Source of the DNA: Agreia sp. COWG | GTDB lineage: Bacteria; Actinomycetota; Actinomycetes; Actinomycetales; Microbacteriaceae | Length of the DNA: 64,000 nt | NCBI RefSeq assembly: GCF_904528075.1 | Contig: NZ_LR882035.1 | Span: forward strand, 1,922,001 to 1,986,000 | Reading direction: 5' to 3' | In this document: one piece after another, positions 34,601-44,122 of the stretch | Layout: every line of letters starts with the position of its first letter | Position numbering within the stretch: the first letter of the stretch is position 1 | Notes under the pieces: model-generated | Databases searched by the model: none | Seen by the model: only the letters and a program-made list of their open reading frames with translations | Told to the model about the DNA's origin: nothing | Translations under genes and position numbers: made by a program

Positions 34601-34638
34601 TCCCAGACCGCGACCACACGACGCAAGGAGGCGTTCTC

Positions 34639-35964
34639 GTGTTCTCATCCCCCTCCCTCCGCTCTCGGAGGCGACAGAGGCCCAGGGTCAGGCGAGCCAT
34701 CGCCGCGGCACTCGGGCTCGCCCTGGCGGGTTCGACGCTCGCCGGCTGCTCGAGCGGTGGCGATCAGGTCGTCACCCTCGATTTCTTCCAGTTCAAGCCG
34801 GAGGCCGTCAAGAACTTCGCGGCGATCATCGACGACTTCGAGGCCCGGAACCCCGATATCAAGGTGGTGCAGAACGCCGTGCCCGACCCGGACACCGCGA
34901 TCAGAACGCTGCTCGTCAAGAACAAGGTCCCCGATGTGCTCACTCTCAATGTGAGCGGCAACTTCGCCGAGCTGGCCAGGGCCTGCGTCTTCGCCGATCT
35001 GAAGGACGAGCCGTCGGCATCCACCGTCAACCCCGCGGTGCAGAAGATCGTGCAAAATCTCGGAAGCTGCGACACGGGCTCAGGCCAGGAGGTCAATGCC
35101 CTCCCGTTCGCCAGCAACGCGTCGGGCATCATCTACAACCCGCAGATCTTCCAGCAGAACGGCGTGGCCGTTCCCACGACCTGGGACGAGCTGATCGCGG
35201 CCGCGCAGACCTTCAAGCAGAACGGCGTGAATCCGTTCTATTGCACGATGAAGGATGCGTGGACCGCCGGTCCGGCCTTCGTCAACCTGGGCGGCGCCCT
35301 GATGCCCGACGGATTCTTCGATGACCTGCGGGCGGAGGGCTCGAAGCTCGACTCGGTCTCGTTCTCGAAGGACTTCGGCGAGGCCATGCAGAAAGAGGTC
35401 GAGCTCTACAGCTATTGCCAGAACGACTTCGCCAGCCGGGACTACAACGCCGGCAACGCAGCGTTCGGCGCCGGCGAGTCGGCGATGTACCTGCAGGGGT
35501 CGTATGCGATTCCCGCGATCCGGGCCACCCATCCGGATGCCCAGATCGCCACGTTCCCCTACCCCGTCACCGATGACGCGAACTCGCGCGTGGTGGTCTC
35601 CGGCGTCGACGTGGGTATCTCGATCGGCAGGGACACGGCCCATCCGAAGGAGGCCAAGCGGTTCGTCGACTACCTCATGTCACCCGCGGTCGTCGAGGCC
35701 TACTCCAAGGCGCAGAGCACCTTCTCACCGCTCACCGACGCCACGCCGAACGCCGACCCAGCGCTGGCCGGCCTCGAACCGTACTTCTCCGACGGACGCA
35801 TCATCGGCTTCATCGATCACCAGGTGCCCGCGTCGATCCCGCTCGTCAACATGCTGCAGACCCTCGTCCTCACGGGCGACACGCAGCGCTTCCTCTCCGA
35901 TGTCGATTCCGAGTGGAGCAAGGTCGCGGCCCGCACCACGACCCAGCGAAAGGGAAAGTCATGA
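34639..35964 (+). CDS. Sugar ABC transporter substrate-binding lipoprotein
   Basis: A 441-residue binding protein of the carbohydrate family (cluster 1). A basic N-terminus is followed by a hydrophobic stretch and lipobox LAGC, so the mature protein is tethered outside the membrane. Downstream WDELIAAAQTFKQNG, AMYLQGSYAIPAI and a long alpha-helical C-terminal half are typical. AAGGAGG eight bases before GTG 34639 is an excellent ribosome site. It would deliver alpha-galactosides to the two permeases encoded next. The stop overlaps the next ATG. Confidence 0.92.
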   Translation: MFSSPSLRSRRRQRPRVRRAIAAALGLALAGSTLAGCSSGGDQVVTLDFFQFKPEAVKNFAAIIDDFEARNPDIKVVQNAVPDPDTAIRTLLVKNKVPDVLTLNVSGNFAELARACVFADLKDEPSASTVNPAVQKIVQNLGSCDTGSGQEVNALPFASNASGIIYNPQIFQQNGVAVPTTWDELIAAAQTFKQNGVNPFYCTMKDAWTAGPAFVNLGGALMPDGFFDDLRAEGSKLDSVSFSKDFGEAMQKEVELYSYCQNDFASRDYNAGNAAFGAGESAMYLQGSYAIPAIRATHPDAQIATFPYPVTDDANSRVVVSGVDVGISIGRDTAHPKEAKRFVDYLMSPAVVEAYSKAQSTFSPLTDATPNADPALAGLEPYFSDGRIIGFIDHQVPASIPLVNMLQTLVLTGDTQRFLSDVDSEWSKVAARTTTQRKGKS

Positions 35965-36887
35965 GCGCGGGAACCGCATCCGGCGTCGCCCCTGTGGTCT
36001 CGCCCGCATCTCGCAAGAGGCGCTCGGAGCGCACGCCACGGGCATTCTTCTGGATGGTCGTGCCCGCGGTCGTGATCTTCTTCGGCCTGCACACCGTTCC
36101 CGTCTTGACGGGCATGTTCTTCAGCCTGACCAATTACGCGGGCTACGGAACGTGGGATCTCGTCGGGCTGAGCAACTACGTCAACCTCTTCCAAGACGAC
36201 CGCATCATCAACTCCTACGGATTCACGTTCGGGTTCGCGATCGTGTCTACCGTGCTCGTGAACGTGATCGCGCTGGCCATCGCCCTCGGCTTGAACGCCC
36301 GAATCAAGTTCAAGACGGCCTTCCGGGGAGTGTTCTTCATCCCGTATGTGCTGGCGATCCTCATCATCGGCTACGTCTTCAACTACCTGTTCGCGAACTC
36401 GTTCCCGGCGATCTTCACCGGGCTCGGGCTCGACGGACTCTCCGGCAACCTCCTCGCAGACCCGGATTTCGCCTGGATCGGCATCGTGATCACCACCGTG
36501 TGGCAGGCGGCGGCGTTCAACGTGATTCTCTACCTCGCCGGGCTGCAGACCATTCCCGGTGAGATCTACGAGGCCGCCGGAATCGACGGGGCCTCGGCCT
36601 GGCGACGGTTCTGGTCGCTGACCTTCCCGCTCATCGGTGCCTACTTCACCATCAACATGGTTCTCTCGTTCAAGTCGTTCCTGCAGGTGTTCGACCAGAT
36701 CGTGGCCCTGACGAACGGCGGGCCGGGAACCAGCACCGAGTCCATCGCCATGGTGATCTACAAGGGCGGCTTCCAGGGTGGCGAATACGGCTACCAGATG
36801 GCGAACGCGGTCGTGTACCTCTTCGTCATCATCCTCGTGTCATTCATCCAGCTGCGCTTCCTGCAGCGCAGGGAGGCGACGTACTGA
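35961..36887 (+). CDS. Sugar ABC transporter permease, MalF type
   Basis: A 308-residue inner-membrane protein with six transmembrane segments. The cytoplasmic EAA loop appears as IYEAAGIDGASAWRRFWSLTFP, the docking site for the ATPase. ATG 35961 overlaps the TGA of the binding-protein gene; the frame opens 16 codons earlier inside that gene. With the next permease it forms the channel for the imported oligosaccharide. No ATPase gene is present in the operon. Actinobacteria often use a shared MsiK-type ATPase for such systems. Confidence 0.93.
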   Translation: MSAGTASGVAPVVSPASRKRRSERTPRAFFWMVVPAVVIFFGLHTVPVLTGMFFSLTNYAGYGTWDLVGLSNYVNLFQDDRIINSYGFTFGFAIVSTVLVNVIALAIALGLNARIKFKTAFRGVFFIPYVLAILIIGYVFNYLFANSFPAIFTGLGLDGLSGNLLADPDFAWIGIVITTVWQAAAFNVILYLAGLQTIPGEIYEAAGIDGASAWRRFWSLTFPLIGAYFTINMVLSFKSFLQVFDQIVALTNGGPGTSTESIAMVIYKGGFQGGEYGYQMANAVVYLFVIILVSFIQLRFLQRREATY

Positions 36888-37789
36888 TGTCCGCAACACT
36901 CCGGGGCAGCGACGCCCCTCGAACGATCCCCGCGCCCACCGTCGCACACCGTCGTCGCCGACGCACGAGCGTGAACGGAGGGGTCAACTGGTGGATCACC
37001 GCCTTCGTGGCGATCTGCTCGCTGACCGTTCTCATTCCGCTCTACTTCACGATCGTCACTGCGCTGAAGACGCCAGAGCAGCTCGGAGGCACGGGATTCG
37101 AATGGCCGACGAGCGTGCGCTGGCAGAACTTCACCGACGCCTACCAGCTGACGAACTTTCCTCAAGCGCTCATGAACACCGCGATCATCACCGTCGGCGC
37201 CGTGGTGCTGACGCTGTTGACGAACTCCCTGGTGGCGTACGCGATCGCACGCAATATGCACAAGAAGTTCTTCAGGGGCCTGTACTTCTACTTCCTCGCC
37301 GCGATCTTCGTTCCGTTTCCGATCATCATGCTCCCCGTGGTGAAAGAGACCGCCCTGCTCGGGCTGGACACGCCGGTCGGTCTGATCCTGCTGTATACCG
37401 TCTACGGGCTCTCGTTCAACATCTTCATCTTCGTCGCCTATATCAAGTCGATCCCGATCGAGTTAGAGGAGGCCGCGCGCATGGACGGGGCCAGCACGTG
37501 GGGTGTCTTCTGGAAGGTCATCTTTCCGCTCCTGACTCCTATGAACGCCACCGTGGGCATTCTCACCTGCGTGTGGGCGTGGAATGACTTTCTGCTTCCG
37601 CTCGTCGTTTTGTCGGACCCGGCGGCACGCACCCTGCCGCTGGCGCAGTTCGTTTTCCAGGGCCAGTTCAACACCAACTACACAGTGGCATTCGCGTCGT
37701 ATCTCATGGCGCTGGCCCCGCTGCTCGTCGTCTACGTCTTCGCCCAGAAGTGGGTCGTCTCCGGTGTGATGAGAGGATCGGTCAAGTGA
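36887..37789 (+). CDS. Sugar ABC transporter permease, MalG type
   Basis: A 300-residue inner-membrane partner of the MalF-type permease. It has six hydrophobic segments and an EAA loop, LEEAARMDGASTWGVFWKVIFP. FEWPTSVRWQNFTDAY in the first periplasmic loop is the usual MalG pattern. The ATG overlaps the preceding TGA by one base, and its own TGA overlaps the GTG of the GH13 gene. The whole operon is therefore translationally coupled. Confidence 0.93.
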   Translation: MSATLRGSDAPRTIPAPTVAHRRRRRTSVNGGVNWWITAFVAICSLTVLIPLYFTIVTALKTPEQLGGTGFEWPTSVRWQNFTDAYQLTNFPQALMNTAIITVGAVVLTLLTNSLVAYAIARNMHKKFFRGLYFYFLAAIFVPFPIIMLPVVKETALLGLDTPVGLILLYTVYGLSFNIFIFVAYIKSIPIELEEAARMDGASTWGVFWKVIFPLLTPMNATVGILTCVWAWNDFLLPLVVLSDPAARTLPLAQFVFQGQFNTNYTVAFASYLMALAPLLVVYVFAQKWVVSGVMRGSVK

Positions 37790-39453
37790 GCGAGCCGATG
37801 ATCGAGAGAACCACGACCCCTACCCCCGCCTGGTGGACGAATGCCGTCGTCTATCAGGTCTATCCGCGCAGCTTCGCCGACTCCGACGGCGACGGCGTCG
37901 GCGACCTGGGCGGCATCCGGTCGAAGCTCGACCACCTCGCCGAGTTGGGCGTCGACGTGATCTGGCTCTCGCCCATCTATCGTTCGCCCCAGGCCGACAA
38001 CGGCTACGACATCAGCGACTACGAAAACATCGACCCGCTGTTCGGCACGCTCGAGGAGTTCGACGCGCTGCTGGCCGAGGTGCACAACCGCGGCATGAAG
38101 CTCGTCATGGACCTGGTGGTCAACCACACGAGCGACGAGCACCCGTGGTTCATCGAGTCACGCTCGTCGCTCGACAATCCGAAGCGCGATTGGTACATCT
38201 GGCGCGATCCGCACCAGGGCCGCGAGCCCAATCTCTGGACGAGCGCGTTCAGCGGTCCGGCCTGGAGTCTCGACGAGCGGACGGGCCAGTACTACCTGCA
38301 CCTGTTCGCTTCGAAGCAGCCCGATCTCAACTGGGCGAACCCGCGGGTGCGCGCGGCCGTCTTCGCCATGATGAACCGCTGGCTCGACCGAGGCGTCGAC
38401 GGCTTCCGCATGGACGTCATCAACTTCATCGCGAAGGTCGACGACGAACTCGAAGGCTCGAGTACGCAGCGCACCATGGGCCCGCAGATCCATGGCTACC
38501 TGCAGGAGATGTACCGCGAGGTGTTCGCCGATCGCCCGAACGAGCTGCTGACCGTCGGTGAGATGCCGGGGGTCACAGTGCCGGATGCCGCCCTCTTCAC
38601 TGGTGCGGATCGTCACGAACTCGACATGGTCTTCCAGTTCGAACACGTGGGGCTCGACCACGCAGACAACAAGTTCGACCGCACGCCGTTCGATCTGGTC
38701 GCGCTGAAGGAGTCGCTCTCGCGGTGGCAGACCGGGCTCGCCCAGACGGGCTGGAACAGCCTCTACTTCGGCAATCACGACCAGCCGCGGGCTGTCTCCC
38801 GCTTCGGCGACGACGATCGGTATCGTTTCGAGTCGGCCACGCTCCTGGCTGCGATCCTGCACCTGCACCGCGGCACGCCCTACGTCTATCAGGGCGAGGA
38901 GATCGGCATGACGAACGCCGGCTTCACCCGCATCGAGCAGTATCAGGACATCGAGAGCGTGAACTACTTCGCCGAGGTCGTCGAGGCGGGCGCAGAGCCC
39001 CGCCGTGTGCTGAAGCAACTCGCCTTCCGCAGCCGCGACAACGCCCGCACTCCCGTGCAGTGGACGGCGGCGACACACGCTGGCTTCACCACGGGCGAGC
39101 CGTGGCTCGACGTGAATCCGAACCACTCCACGCTCAACGTCGAGACAGACCGGGCTGCGGGGGCCCGCTCCGTCTTCGAGTGGTACCGGCGGTTGATCGC
39201 GCTGCGGCACGAGTCCCCGCTCGTCGCCCTCGGCGAATTCGCACTGCTCGAGCCCGCGCATCCGGCTCTGTACGCCTTCACCCGCACCCTGCGCGGCGAG
39301 CGGATGCTCGTGCTCGGCAACTGGTCGAGCGAGCGTCTCGAACTTCCGGAAGGTCTCACCGACGACGCCGGCGAGATCGTGCTCGACAACTACGGGCACG
39401 TCGCCGGGGCGGGCACCCTCGAACCGTGGCAGGTGCGCGTCTTCCTCCGCTAG
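37786..39453 (+). CDS. Alpha-glucosidase / oligo-1,6-glucosidase-type enzyme, GH13
   Basis: A 555-residue cytoplasmic alpha-amylase-family enzyme. [20 protein letters not shown] opens the barrel. The nucleophile is Asp210 ([10 protein letters not shown]), the acid/base Glu259 (TVGEMPG) and the third acid Asp332 (FGNHDQPR). [12 protein letters not shown] is the second conserved region. Such enzymes split alpha-glucosides, including sucrose and isomaltose. Here it could cleave the sucrose left after alpha-galactosidase acts on raffinose. The GTG at 37786 overlaps the permease stop (GTGA); ATG 37798 is an alternative. Confidence 0.92.
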   Translation: MSEPMIERTTTPTPAWWTNAVVYQVYPRSFADSDGDGVGDLGGIRSKLDHLAELGVDVIWLSPIYRSPQADNGYDISDYENIDPLFGTLEEFDALLAEVHNRGMKLVMDLVVNHTSDEHPWFIESRSSLDNPKRDWYIWRDPHQGREPNLWTSAFSGPAWSLDERTGQYYLHLFASKQPDLNWANPRVRAAVFAMMNRWLDRGVDGFRMDVINFIAKVDDELEGSSTQRTMGPQIHGYLQEMYREVFADRPNELLTVGEMPGVTVPDAALFTGADRHELDMVFQFEHVGLDHADNKFDRTPFDLVALKESLSRWQTGLAQTGWNSLYFGNHDQPRAVSRFGDDDRYRFESATLLAAILHLHRGTPYVYQGEEIGMTNAGFTRIEQYQDIESVNYFAEVVEAGAEPRRVLKQLAFRSRDNARTPVQWTAATHAGFTTGEPWLDVNPNHSTLNVETDRAAGARSVFEWYRRLIALRHESPLVALGEFALLEPAHPALYAFTRTLRGERMLVLGNWSSERLELPEGLTDDAGEIVLDNYGHVAGAGTLEPWQVRVFLR

Positions 39454-39477
39454 CCGACCGGCCCGCGCTGACCGGCT

Positions 39478-39493
39478 CACCCGACGGCGGGTG
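39478..39493 (+). terminator. Small hairpin after the alpha-galactoside operon
   Basis: CACCCG-N4-CGGGTG forms a short perfect stem 24 bases after the GH13 stop, without a U-run. It could be a weak terminator or part of the prpD leader. Confidence 0.3.
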
Positions 39494-39554
39494 GCCTAGC
39501 CTGTTGGTAGTGGCAGCGATGCCGCCAGCCTCAGAGAAAAGGACACCGCAAACC

Positions 39555-41072
39555 GTGCAGCTCCATTCCGTCCGCGTCCACCCCAGCACCGATTCCTTGG
39601 CCCGCGAAAACCAGCTCGCGCACAAGATCGCCGAGGTGGCGGCCGATCCCGTCGCCGTCGATCACGATGTTGTCGAGATGATCATCAACCGCGTCATCGA
39701 CAATGCTGCCGTGGCCACCGCGTCGCTCACGCGTCGCCCCGTCGTCTCCGCAAGGTCGCAGGCCGAGCGGCACCCCTACTCCCCCGGTTCCACGGTGTTC
39801 GGTCTGACCGCGGATGCCCGATATTCCCCGGAGTGGGCGGCCTGGGCGAACGGCGTCGCCGTTCGCGAGCTCGACTACCACGACACCTTCCTCGCCGCGG
39901 AGTACTCGCACCCGGGCGACAACATCCCGCCGATCCTGGCCGTCGCCCAGCACGCCGGCCGATCCGGAGCAGAGCTTGTGCGCGCCATCGCCACGGGCTA
40001 CGAGATCCAGGTCGACCTCGTTCGCGCGATCAGCCTGCACGCCCACAAGATCGACCATGTAGCCCACCTCGGACCGTCGGCTGCCGCCGGCATCGGTACG
40101 CTCCTCGGCCTCGACGTCGAGACCATCTTCCAGGCTGTCGGCCAGGCGTTGCACACGACCACCGCGACGCGGCAATCGCGCAAGGGCGAGATCTCGTCGT
40201 GGAAGGCCCACGCCCCCGCCTTCGCCGGCAAGATGGCGATCGAGGCCGTCGACCGTGCGATGCGCGGAGAGACCAGCCCGACCCCGATCTACGAAGGCGA
40301 AGACGGCGTGATCGCCTGGCTGCTCGACGGGCCGGATGCCGCCTACGAGGTGCCGCTACCGGCCGCCGGCGAGTCGAAACGCGGCATTCTCGACACCTAC
40401 ACGAAGGAGCACTCGGCCGAGTACCAGGCTCAGGCCTGGATCGACCTCGCGAGAAAGCTGCACAACGAGTACCCCCAGCTCGTCACCGAGCCCGAGCGCA
40501 TCGGCAGCATCACGCTGCACACGAGCCACCACACGCACTACGTCATCGGATCAGGCTCGGGCGATCCCCAGAAGTACGATCCGACTGCCTCGCGCGAAAC
40601 GCTCGATCACTCCATCCCCTACATCTTCACCGTGGCCCTCGAGGATGGCTCCTGGCACCACGTCGACTCCTACACACCAAAGCGAGCGGGCCGAGAAGAC
40701 ACCGTCGCCCTCTGGAACAAGGTGCGCACCCTGGAGGACTCCGAGTGGACCAGGCGCTACCACTCCACCGATCCGCAGGAGAAAGCATTCGGCGGACGCG
40801 TCGAGATCCTGCTCACAGACGGCTCCGTCATCACCGATTCCATCGCCGTGGCCGACGCTCACCCGCTGGGAGCCCGGCCGTTCGCGCGCGCGCAGTACGT
40901 TCACAAGTTCCGAACCCTCGCCGAGGGGGTCCTCGAGCAGCGCGAGATCGAGCGCTTCCTGGCACTCGCCGAGCGGCTGCCCGAGCTTCGCGCCGACGAG
41001 CTCGCCGGCCTCACCGTGACGGCGCGCCCCGGCCTCTTCGACGGCGTCGCCACCCCGAAGGGACTCTTCTGA
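39555..41072 (+). CDS. prpD: 2-methylcitrate dehydratase (MmgE/PrpD family)
   Basis: A 505-residue cytoplasmic dehydratase that converts 2-methylcitrate to methylaconitate or methylisocitrate in propionyl-CoA breakdown. RIIDN-like [31 protein letters not shown] and [13 protein letters not shown] are typical PrpD segments. I chose GTG 39555 ([14 protein letters not shown]), which matches the usual family start; GGA lies 11 bases upstream. In-frame ATG 39519 and GTG 39510 would add residues of no family character. Its TGA overlaps the ATG of prpB. Confidence 0.9.
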   Translation: MQLHSVRVHPSTDSLARENQLAHKIAEVAADPVAVDHDVVEMIINRVIDNAAVATASLTRRPVVSARSQAERHPYSPGSTVFGLTADARYSPEWAAWANGVAVRELDYHDTFLAAEYSHPGDNIPPILAVAQHAGRSGAELVRAIATGYEIQVDLVRAISLHAHKIDHVAHLGPSAAAGIGTLLGLDVETIFQAVGQALHTTTATRQSRKGEISSWKAHAPAFAGKMAIEAVDRAMRGETSPTPIYEGEDGVIAWLLDGPDAAYEVPLPAAGESKRGILDTYTKEHSAEYQAQAWIDLARKLHNEYPQLVTEPERIGSITLHTSHHTHYVIGSGSGDPQKYDPTASRETLDHSIPYIFTVALEDGSWHHVDSYTPKRAGREDTVALWNKVRTLEDSEWTRRYHSTDPQEKAFGGRVEILLTDGSVITDSIAVADAHPLGARPFARAQYVHKFRTLAEGVLEQREIERFLALAERLPELRADELAGLTVTARPGLFDGVATPKGLF

Positions 41073-41983
41073 TGCTGTACGCCCCCACCACCCCGGTCGA
41101 CAAGCGCAGCATGCTGCGGGCACGACTCGCAAGCGGCGAGCTGCTGCGGTTTCCCGGGGCCTTCAACCCGCTGTCGGCCAAGCTCATCCAAGACAAGGGC
41201 ATGGACGGTGTCTATATCTCGGGTGCCGTGCTCTCGGCCGACCTCGGGCTGCCCGACATCGGCCTCACGACCCTCACCGAGGTCGCCGGTCGTTCCCAGC
41301 AGATCGCACGCATGACCGATCTGCCGTCGATCGTCGACGCCGACACCGGATTCGGCGAGCCGATGAACGTGGCCCGCACGATCCAGACGCTCGAAGACGC
41401 CGGCGTGGCCGGCATGCACCTCGAAGACCAGGTGAACCCCAAACGCTGCGGCCACCTCGACGGCAAGCAGGTCGTCGACCTCGATACAGCGGTCAAGCGC
41501 ATCAAGGCCGCCGTCGAGGCCCGCCGCGATCCCAACTTTCTGGTCATGGCCCGAACGGATGTGCGGGGCGTCGAGGGCCTGTCGGCTGCGGTCGATCGCG
41601 CCAAGGCCCTCGTCGACGCCGGTGCAGACGCCATCTTCCCTGAGGCGATGGCCTCGCTCGAGGAGTTCTCGGCGGTGCGCGCCGCCGTCGACGTGCCGAT
41701 CCTGGCGAACATGACCGAGTTCGGCAAGAGCGAGCTGTTCACCACCACGCAGCTCGCCGACATCGGTGTGAACATCGTCATCTTCCCGGTGTCGCTCCTC
41801 CGCCTCGCTATGGGCGCCGCGGAGCGCGGCCTGGACACCATCACCCGGGAGGGGTCGCTCACCTCGATGCTGGGTGAGATGCAGACGAGGGCGAGGCTCT
41901 ACGAGGTGCTCGACTACGAGTCGTACAACACCTTCGACTCCGGGGTCTTCAACTTCTCGCTCGATCGTCACTTCGGGGTGTAG
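41072..41983 (+). CDS. prpB: Methylisocitrate lyase
   Basis: A 303-residue enzyme of the isocitrate-lyase/PEP-mutase superfamily. It cleaves 2-methylisocitrate to pyruvate and succinate. The active-site NPKRCGH is present with its Cys. DADTGFGEPMNVARTIQ holds the metal-binding acids, and EDQVNPKRCGHLDGK spans the lid loop. The ATG overlaps the prpD stop. A methylcitrate synthase gene (prpC), normally the third member, does not follow. Instead a convergent TetR gene overlaps the last 35 bases. Confidence 0.93.
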   Translation: MLYAPTTPVDKRSMLRARLASGELLRFPGAFNPLSAKLIQDKGMDGVYISGAVLSADLGLPDIGLTTLTEVAGRSQQIARMTDLPSIVDADTGFGEPMNVARTIQTLEDAGVAGMHLEDQVNPKRCGHLDGKQVVDLDTAVKRIKAAVEARRDPNFLVMARTDVRGVEGLSAAVDRAKALVDAGADAIFPEAMASLEEFSAVRAAVDVPILANMTEFGKSELFTTTQLADIGVNIVIFPVSLLRLAMGAAERGLDTITREGSLTSMLGEMQTRARLYEVLDYESYNTFDSGVFNFSLDRHFGV

Positions 41984-42554
41984 CCGGCGCGACGAGCTTC
42001 TCGGCCGCGCGCACGGCCGAGGCCCGATGGCGGGCCACACGTGTCTTCGACGGTGGGTTGCCCATCTCGGCGACGATTCCGGGCGCGTTCGCCCAGGTGA
42101 AGGCCAGCCCGAAGAGCAGGGCGACGAGGTCCTCCGGCTCCCAGCCGTCGTCGATCTTGCCTTCTGTCTGCGCCGCTCTGAGCACAGCATGTTCCGGGAA
42201 CATCCGGGTGCGGTCCTCGGCCACGAGCGCGGCCGTGAGTCCCTCGAGGCGCGCCCAATTGAACATGCGCAGGTGCTCCGGGTGCGAGATGGTGTGGTCG
42301 AAGACTCGGCCGACGAATCCGGGCAGGTCGTCGACATCGATCGGGATGGCAGCGGCGACCTCGTGCTGGTTGAGCTCGAGCACCGCGCGGAACAGAGCCT
42401 GTTTGTCGCCGAAGTAGGCGTAGAGTCGCTCCTTGCTCGCGGACGCGCTCGCGGCGATCCTGTCGACCCTCGCCCCGGCCAGCCCGAACGCCGCGAACTC
42501 CACCCGTGCCGCCTCGAGTATTCTCGTCCTGGTCGCTTCGCCGTCACTTCTCAT
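41949..42554 (-). CDS. TetR-family transcriptional regulator
   Basis: A 201-residue repressor. The helix-turn-helix is in ATRTRILEAARVEFAAFGLA...SASASKERLYAYFGDK; the C-terminal ligand domain is variable, as usual. It is divergent from a DHA2 efflux pump with 58 bases between, the standard arrangement for a drug-responsive repressor. A TTCGTACGAA palindrome lies between the genes. The ATG at 42554 is preceded by TACAAT seven bases away and no ribosome site, suggesting a leaderless mRNA. The frame open to 42629 crosses the intergenic region and is not used. Confidence 0.9.
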   Translation of the reverse strand: MRSDGEATRTRILEAARVEFAAFGLAGARVDRIAASASASKERLYAYFGDKQALFRAVLELNQHEVAAAIPIDVDDLPGFVGRVFDHTISHPEHLRMFNWARLEGLTAALVAEDRTRMFPEHAVLRAAQTEGKIDDGWEPEDLVALLFGLAFTWANAPGIVAEMGNPPSKTRVARHRASAVRAAEKLVAPATPRSDDRARS

Positions 42555-42561
42555 GGGTATT

Positions 42562-42567
42562 ATTGTA
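42562..42567 (-). promoter_or_regulatory. -10 element of the tetR promoter (leaderless)
   Basis: On the minus strand TACAAT ends seven bases before the ATG at 42554. This gives a transcription start on or beside the start codon. The -35 region overlaps the palindrome at 42586-42595. Confidence 0.5.
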
Positions 42568-42585
42568 GCTAAGCCAACCAACCAG

Positions 42586-42595
42586 TTCGTACGAA
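42586..42595. promoter_or_regulatory. TTCGTACGAA palindrome, candidate TetR operator
   Basis: A perfect 10-base palindrome between the divergent tetR and efflux genes. It overlaps the likely -35 of tetR and lies 17 bases before the efflux start codon. One site could control both genes. Confidence 0.55.
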
Positions 42596-42612
42596 TAGGA
42601 TCCCGCTTCTTA

Positions 42613-44094
42613 ATGACGTCCCCCTCCACAGCCTCGACCGAGGCCGTCCACGATCACGCCGCACATCCCCGCCGCTGGTGGCTCCTCGCCGTTCTCGCGC
42701 TCGCCCAGCTCATGGTCGTGCTCGACGGCACCATCGTCAACATCGCCCTGCCCGACGCCCAGATGCAGCTCGGCATGACCGACGGCGACCGCACCTGGGT
42801 CGTCACGATCTACGCGCTCGCCTTCGGCTCGCTCCTGCTCCTCGGCGGCCGCATCGCCGACTACTGGGGCCGCAAGCGCTCCTTCATGCTCGGCATGGTG
42901 GGTTTCGCCATCGCCAGTGGCATCGGCGGATTTGCTGTCACCACCGAGCAGCTGCTCATCGCGCGCGGACTGCAGGGCGCCTTCGCCGCGCTGCTGGCCC
43001 CCGCCTCGTTGGCCATCCTCACCATCACCTTCCCGAGCGGTAAGGATCGCATCAAGGCGTTCGCCGTCTACGGCGCGATCGGGGGCGGCGGCGCGGCCGT
43101 CGGGCTGCTACTCGGTGGTGTGCTCACCGAATACGCGAGCTGGGGCTGGTGCCTGCTCGTCAACGTGCCCATCGCGATCATCGCGATCGTGGCCGGATTC
43201 CCGCTGATCCGCGAGAGCAAGGCCCACGGCAACACGAAATACGACCTGCCCGGAACCGTGCTCGTCGTCGCCGGCCTCGCCTCCCTCGTCTACGGCTTTT
43301 CGCAGGCCGAAAACGGCTGGGGCCGCTGGGAGACCATCGGCTTCCTCGCTCTGGGCGTCGTCCTCCTCGCCGCCTTCGTCTGGTGGGAGTCCCGCGCCTC
43401 GAATCCGCTGCTGCCCCTGCGCGTCATCCTGAACCGCGTCCGGGGCGGCGCGTTCCTCGTGTCCCTCCTCACCGGCGCCGCGCTTCTCGGAGGGCTGCTG
43501 TTCCTCACGTTCTACTTCCAGATCGTGCTGGGCTACAGCCCGCTGCAGTCCGGCGTGGCATCGCTGCCCATGACCGCCACCATCATGATCGGTGCGACGC
43601 TGCTCTCGAAGTTCCTGCCCGTGCTCGGTGTTCGCCTGCCGATGACCGTCGGCCCGATCATCGCCGCCGCCGGCCTCACCTGGATGTCGTTCATCACCGT
43701 CGAGGGCAACTACGCCGTGCAGGTTCTGCCCGGCGTCATCCTGCTCGGCATCGGCCTGGCCTGCATCTTCGTTCCGCTGCAGAACGTCGCGCTCTCCGGC
43801 ATCGACGAGCACGATGCCGGCGTCGCCAGTGCCGCGGTATCGGCGACCCAGCAGATCGGTGGGTCCATCGGCACCGCGCTCTTCACCGCCCTGTACACGG
43901 CCGCCATCTCGGCGTACTTGGCCTCGAACCCGGTCACTCCGACCGTGCAACTCGAGGCCCTCGTGAGCGGCTACTCCACAGCCTTCCTCTGGGCTGCCGG
44001 GCTCATCCTGCTCGCCGCCCCGATCTCGTTCTTCCTCGTGCGCCCCTCGCGCGACGAGCTGATGAACGTTCCCGACTCGGTGCACCTGGGCTGA
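42613..44094 (+). CDS. MFS drug-efflux transporter, DHA2 (EmrB/QacA) type
   Basis: A 493-residue transporter with 14 predicted segments. The DHA2 signature LDGTIVNIALP in helix 1 and motif A GGRIADYWGRKR are both clear. A Gly/Ala-rich motif C (GAIGGGGAAVGLLLGGVL) lies in helix 5. It would export drugs or a toxic metabolite by proton antiport under control of the divergent TetR. The ATG at 42613 lies 12 bases after AGGA, a poor spacing, so a leaderless or short-leader mRNA is possible. The frame open to 42433 runs through tetR and is not coding. Confidence 0.92.
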   Translation: MTSPSTASTEAVHDHAAHPRRWWLLAVLALAQLMVVLDGTIVNIALPDAQMQLGMTDGDRTWVVTIYALAFGSLLLLGGRIADYWGRKRSFMLGMVGFAIASGIGGFAVTTEQLLIARGLQGAFAALLAPASLAILTITFPSGKDRIKAFAVYGAIGGGGAAVGLLLGGVLTEYASWGWCLLVNVPIAIIAIVAGFPLIRESKAHGNTKYDLPGTVLVVAGLASLVYGFSQAENGWGRWETIGFLALGVVLLAAFVWWESRASNPLLPLRVILNRVRGGAFLVSLLTGAALLGGLLFLTFYFQIVLGYSPLQSGVASLPMTATIMIGATLLSKFLPVLGVRLPMTVGPIIAAAGLTWMSFITVEGNYAVQVLPGVILLGIGLACIFVPLQNVALSGIDEHDAGVASAAVSATQQIGGSIGTALFTALYTAAISAYLASNPVTPTVQLEALVSGYSTAFLWAAGLILLAAPISFFLVRPSRDELMNVPDSVHLG

Positions 44095-44122
44095 GCGCGT
44101 CTGCCGCTACGGTGGAGGCATC

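Noticed and set aside
39478..39493. Riboswitch in front of prpD
   Set aside because: Only a 6-bp stem is present in a 100-base gap. No conserved riboswitch core could be recognised.
39833..41983. Open frame of 716 residues ending in methylisocitrate lyase
   Set aside because: Residues before 41072 are the out-of-frame reading of prpD. No fusion protein is supported.
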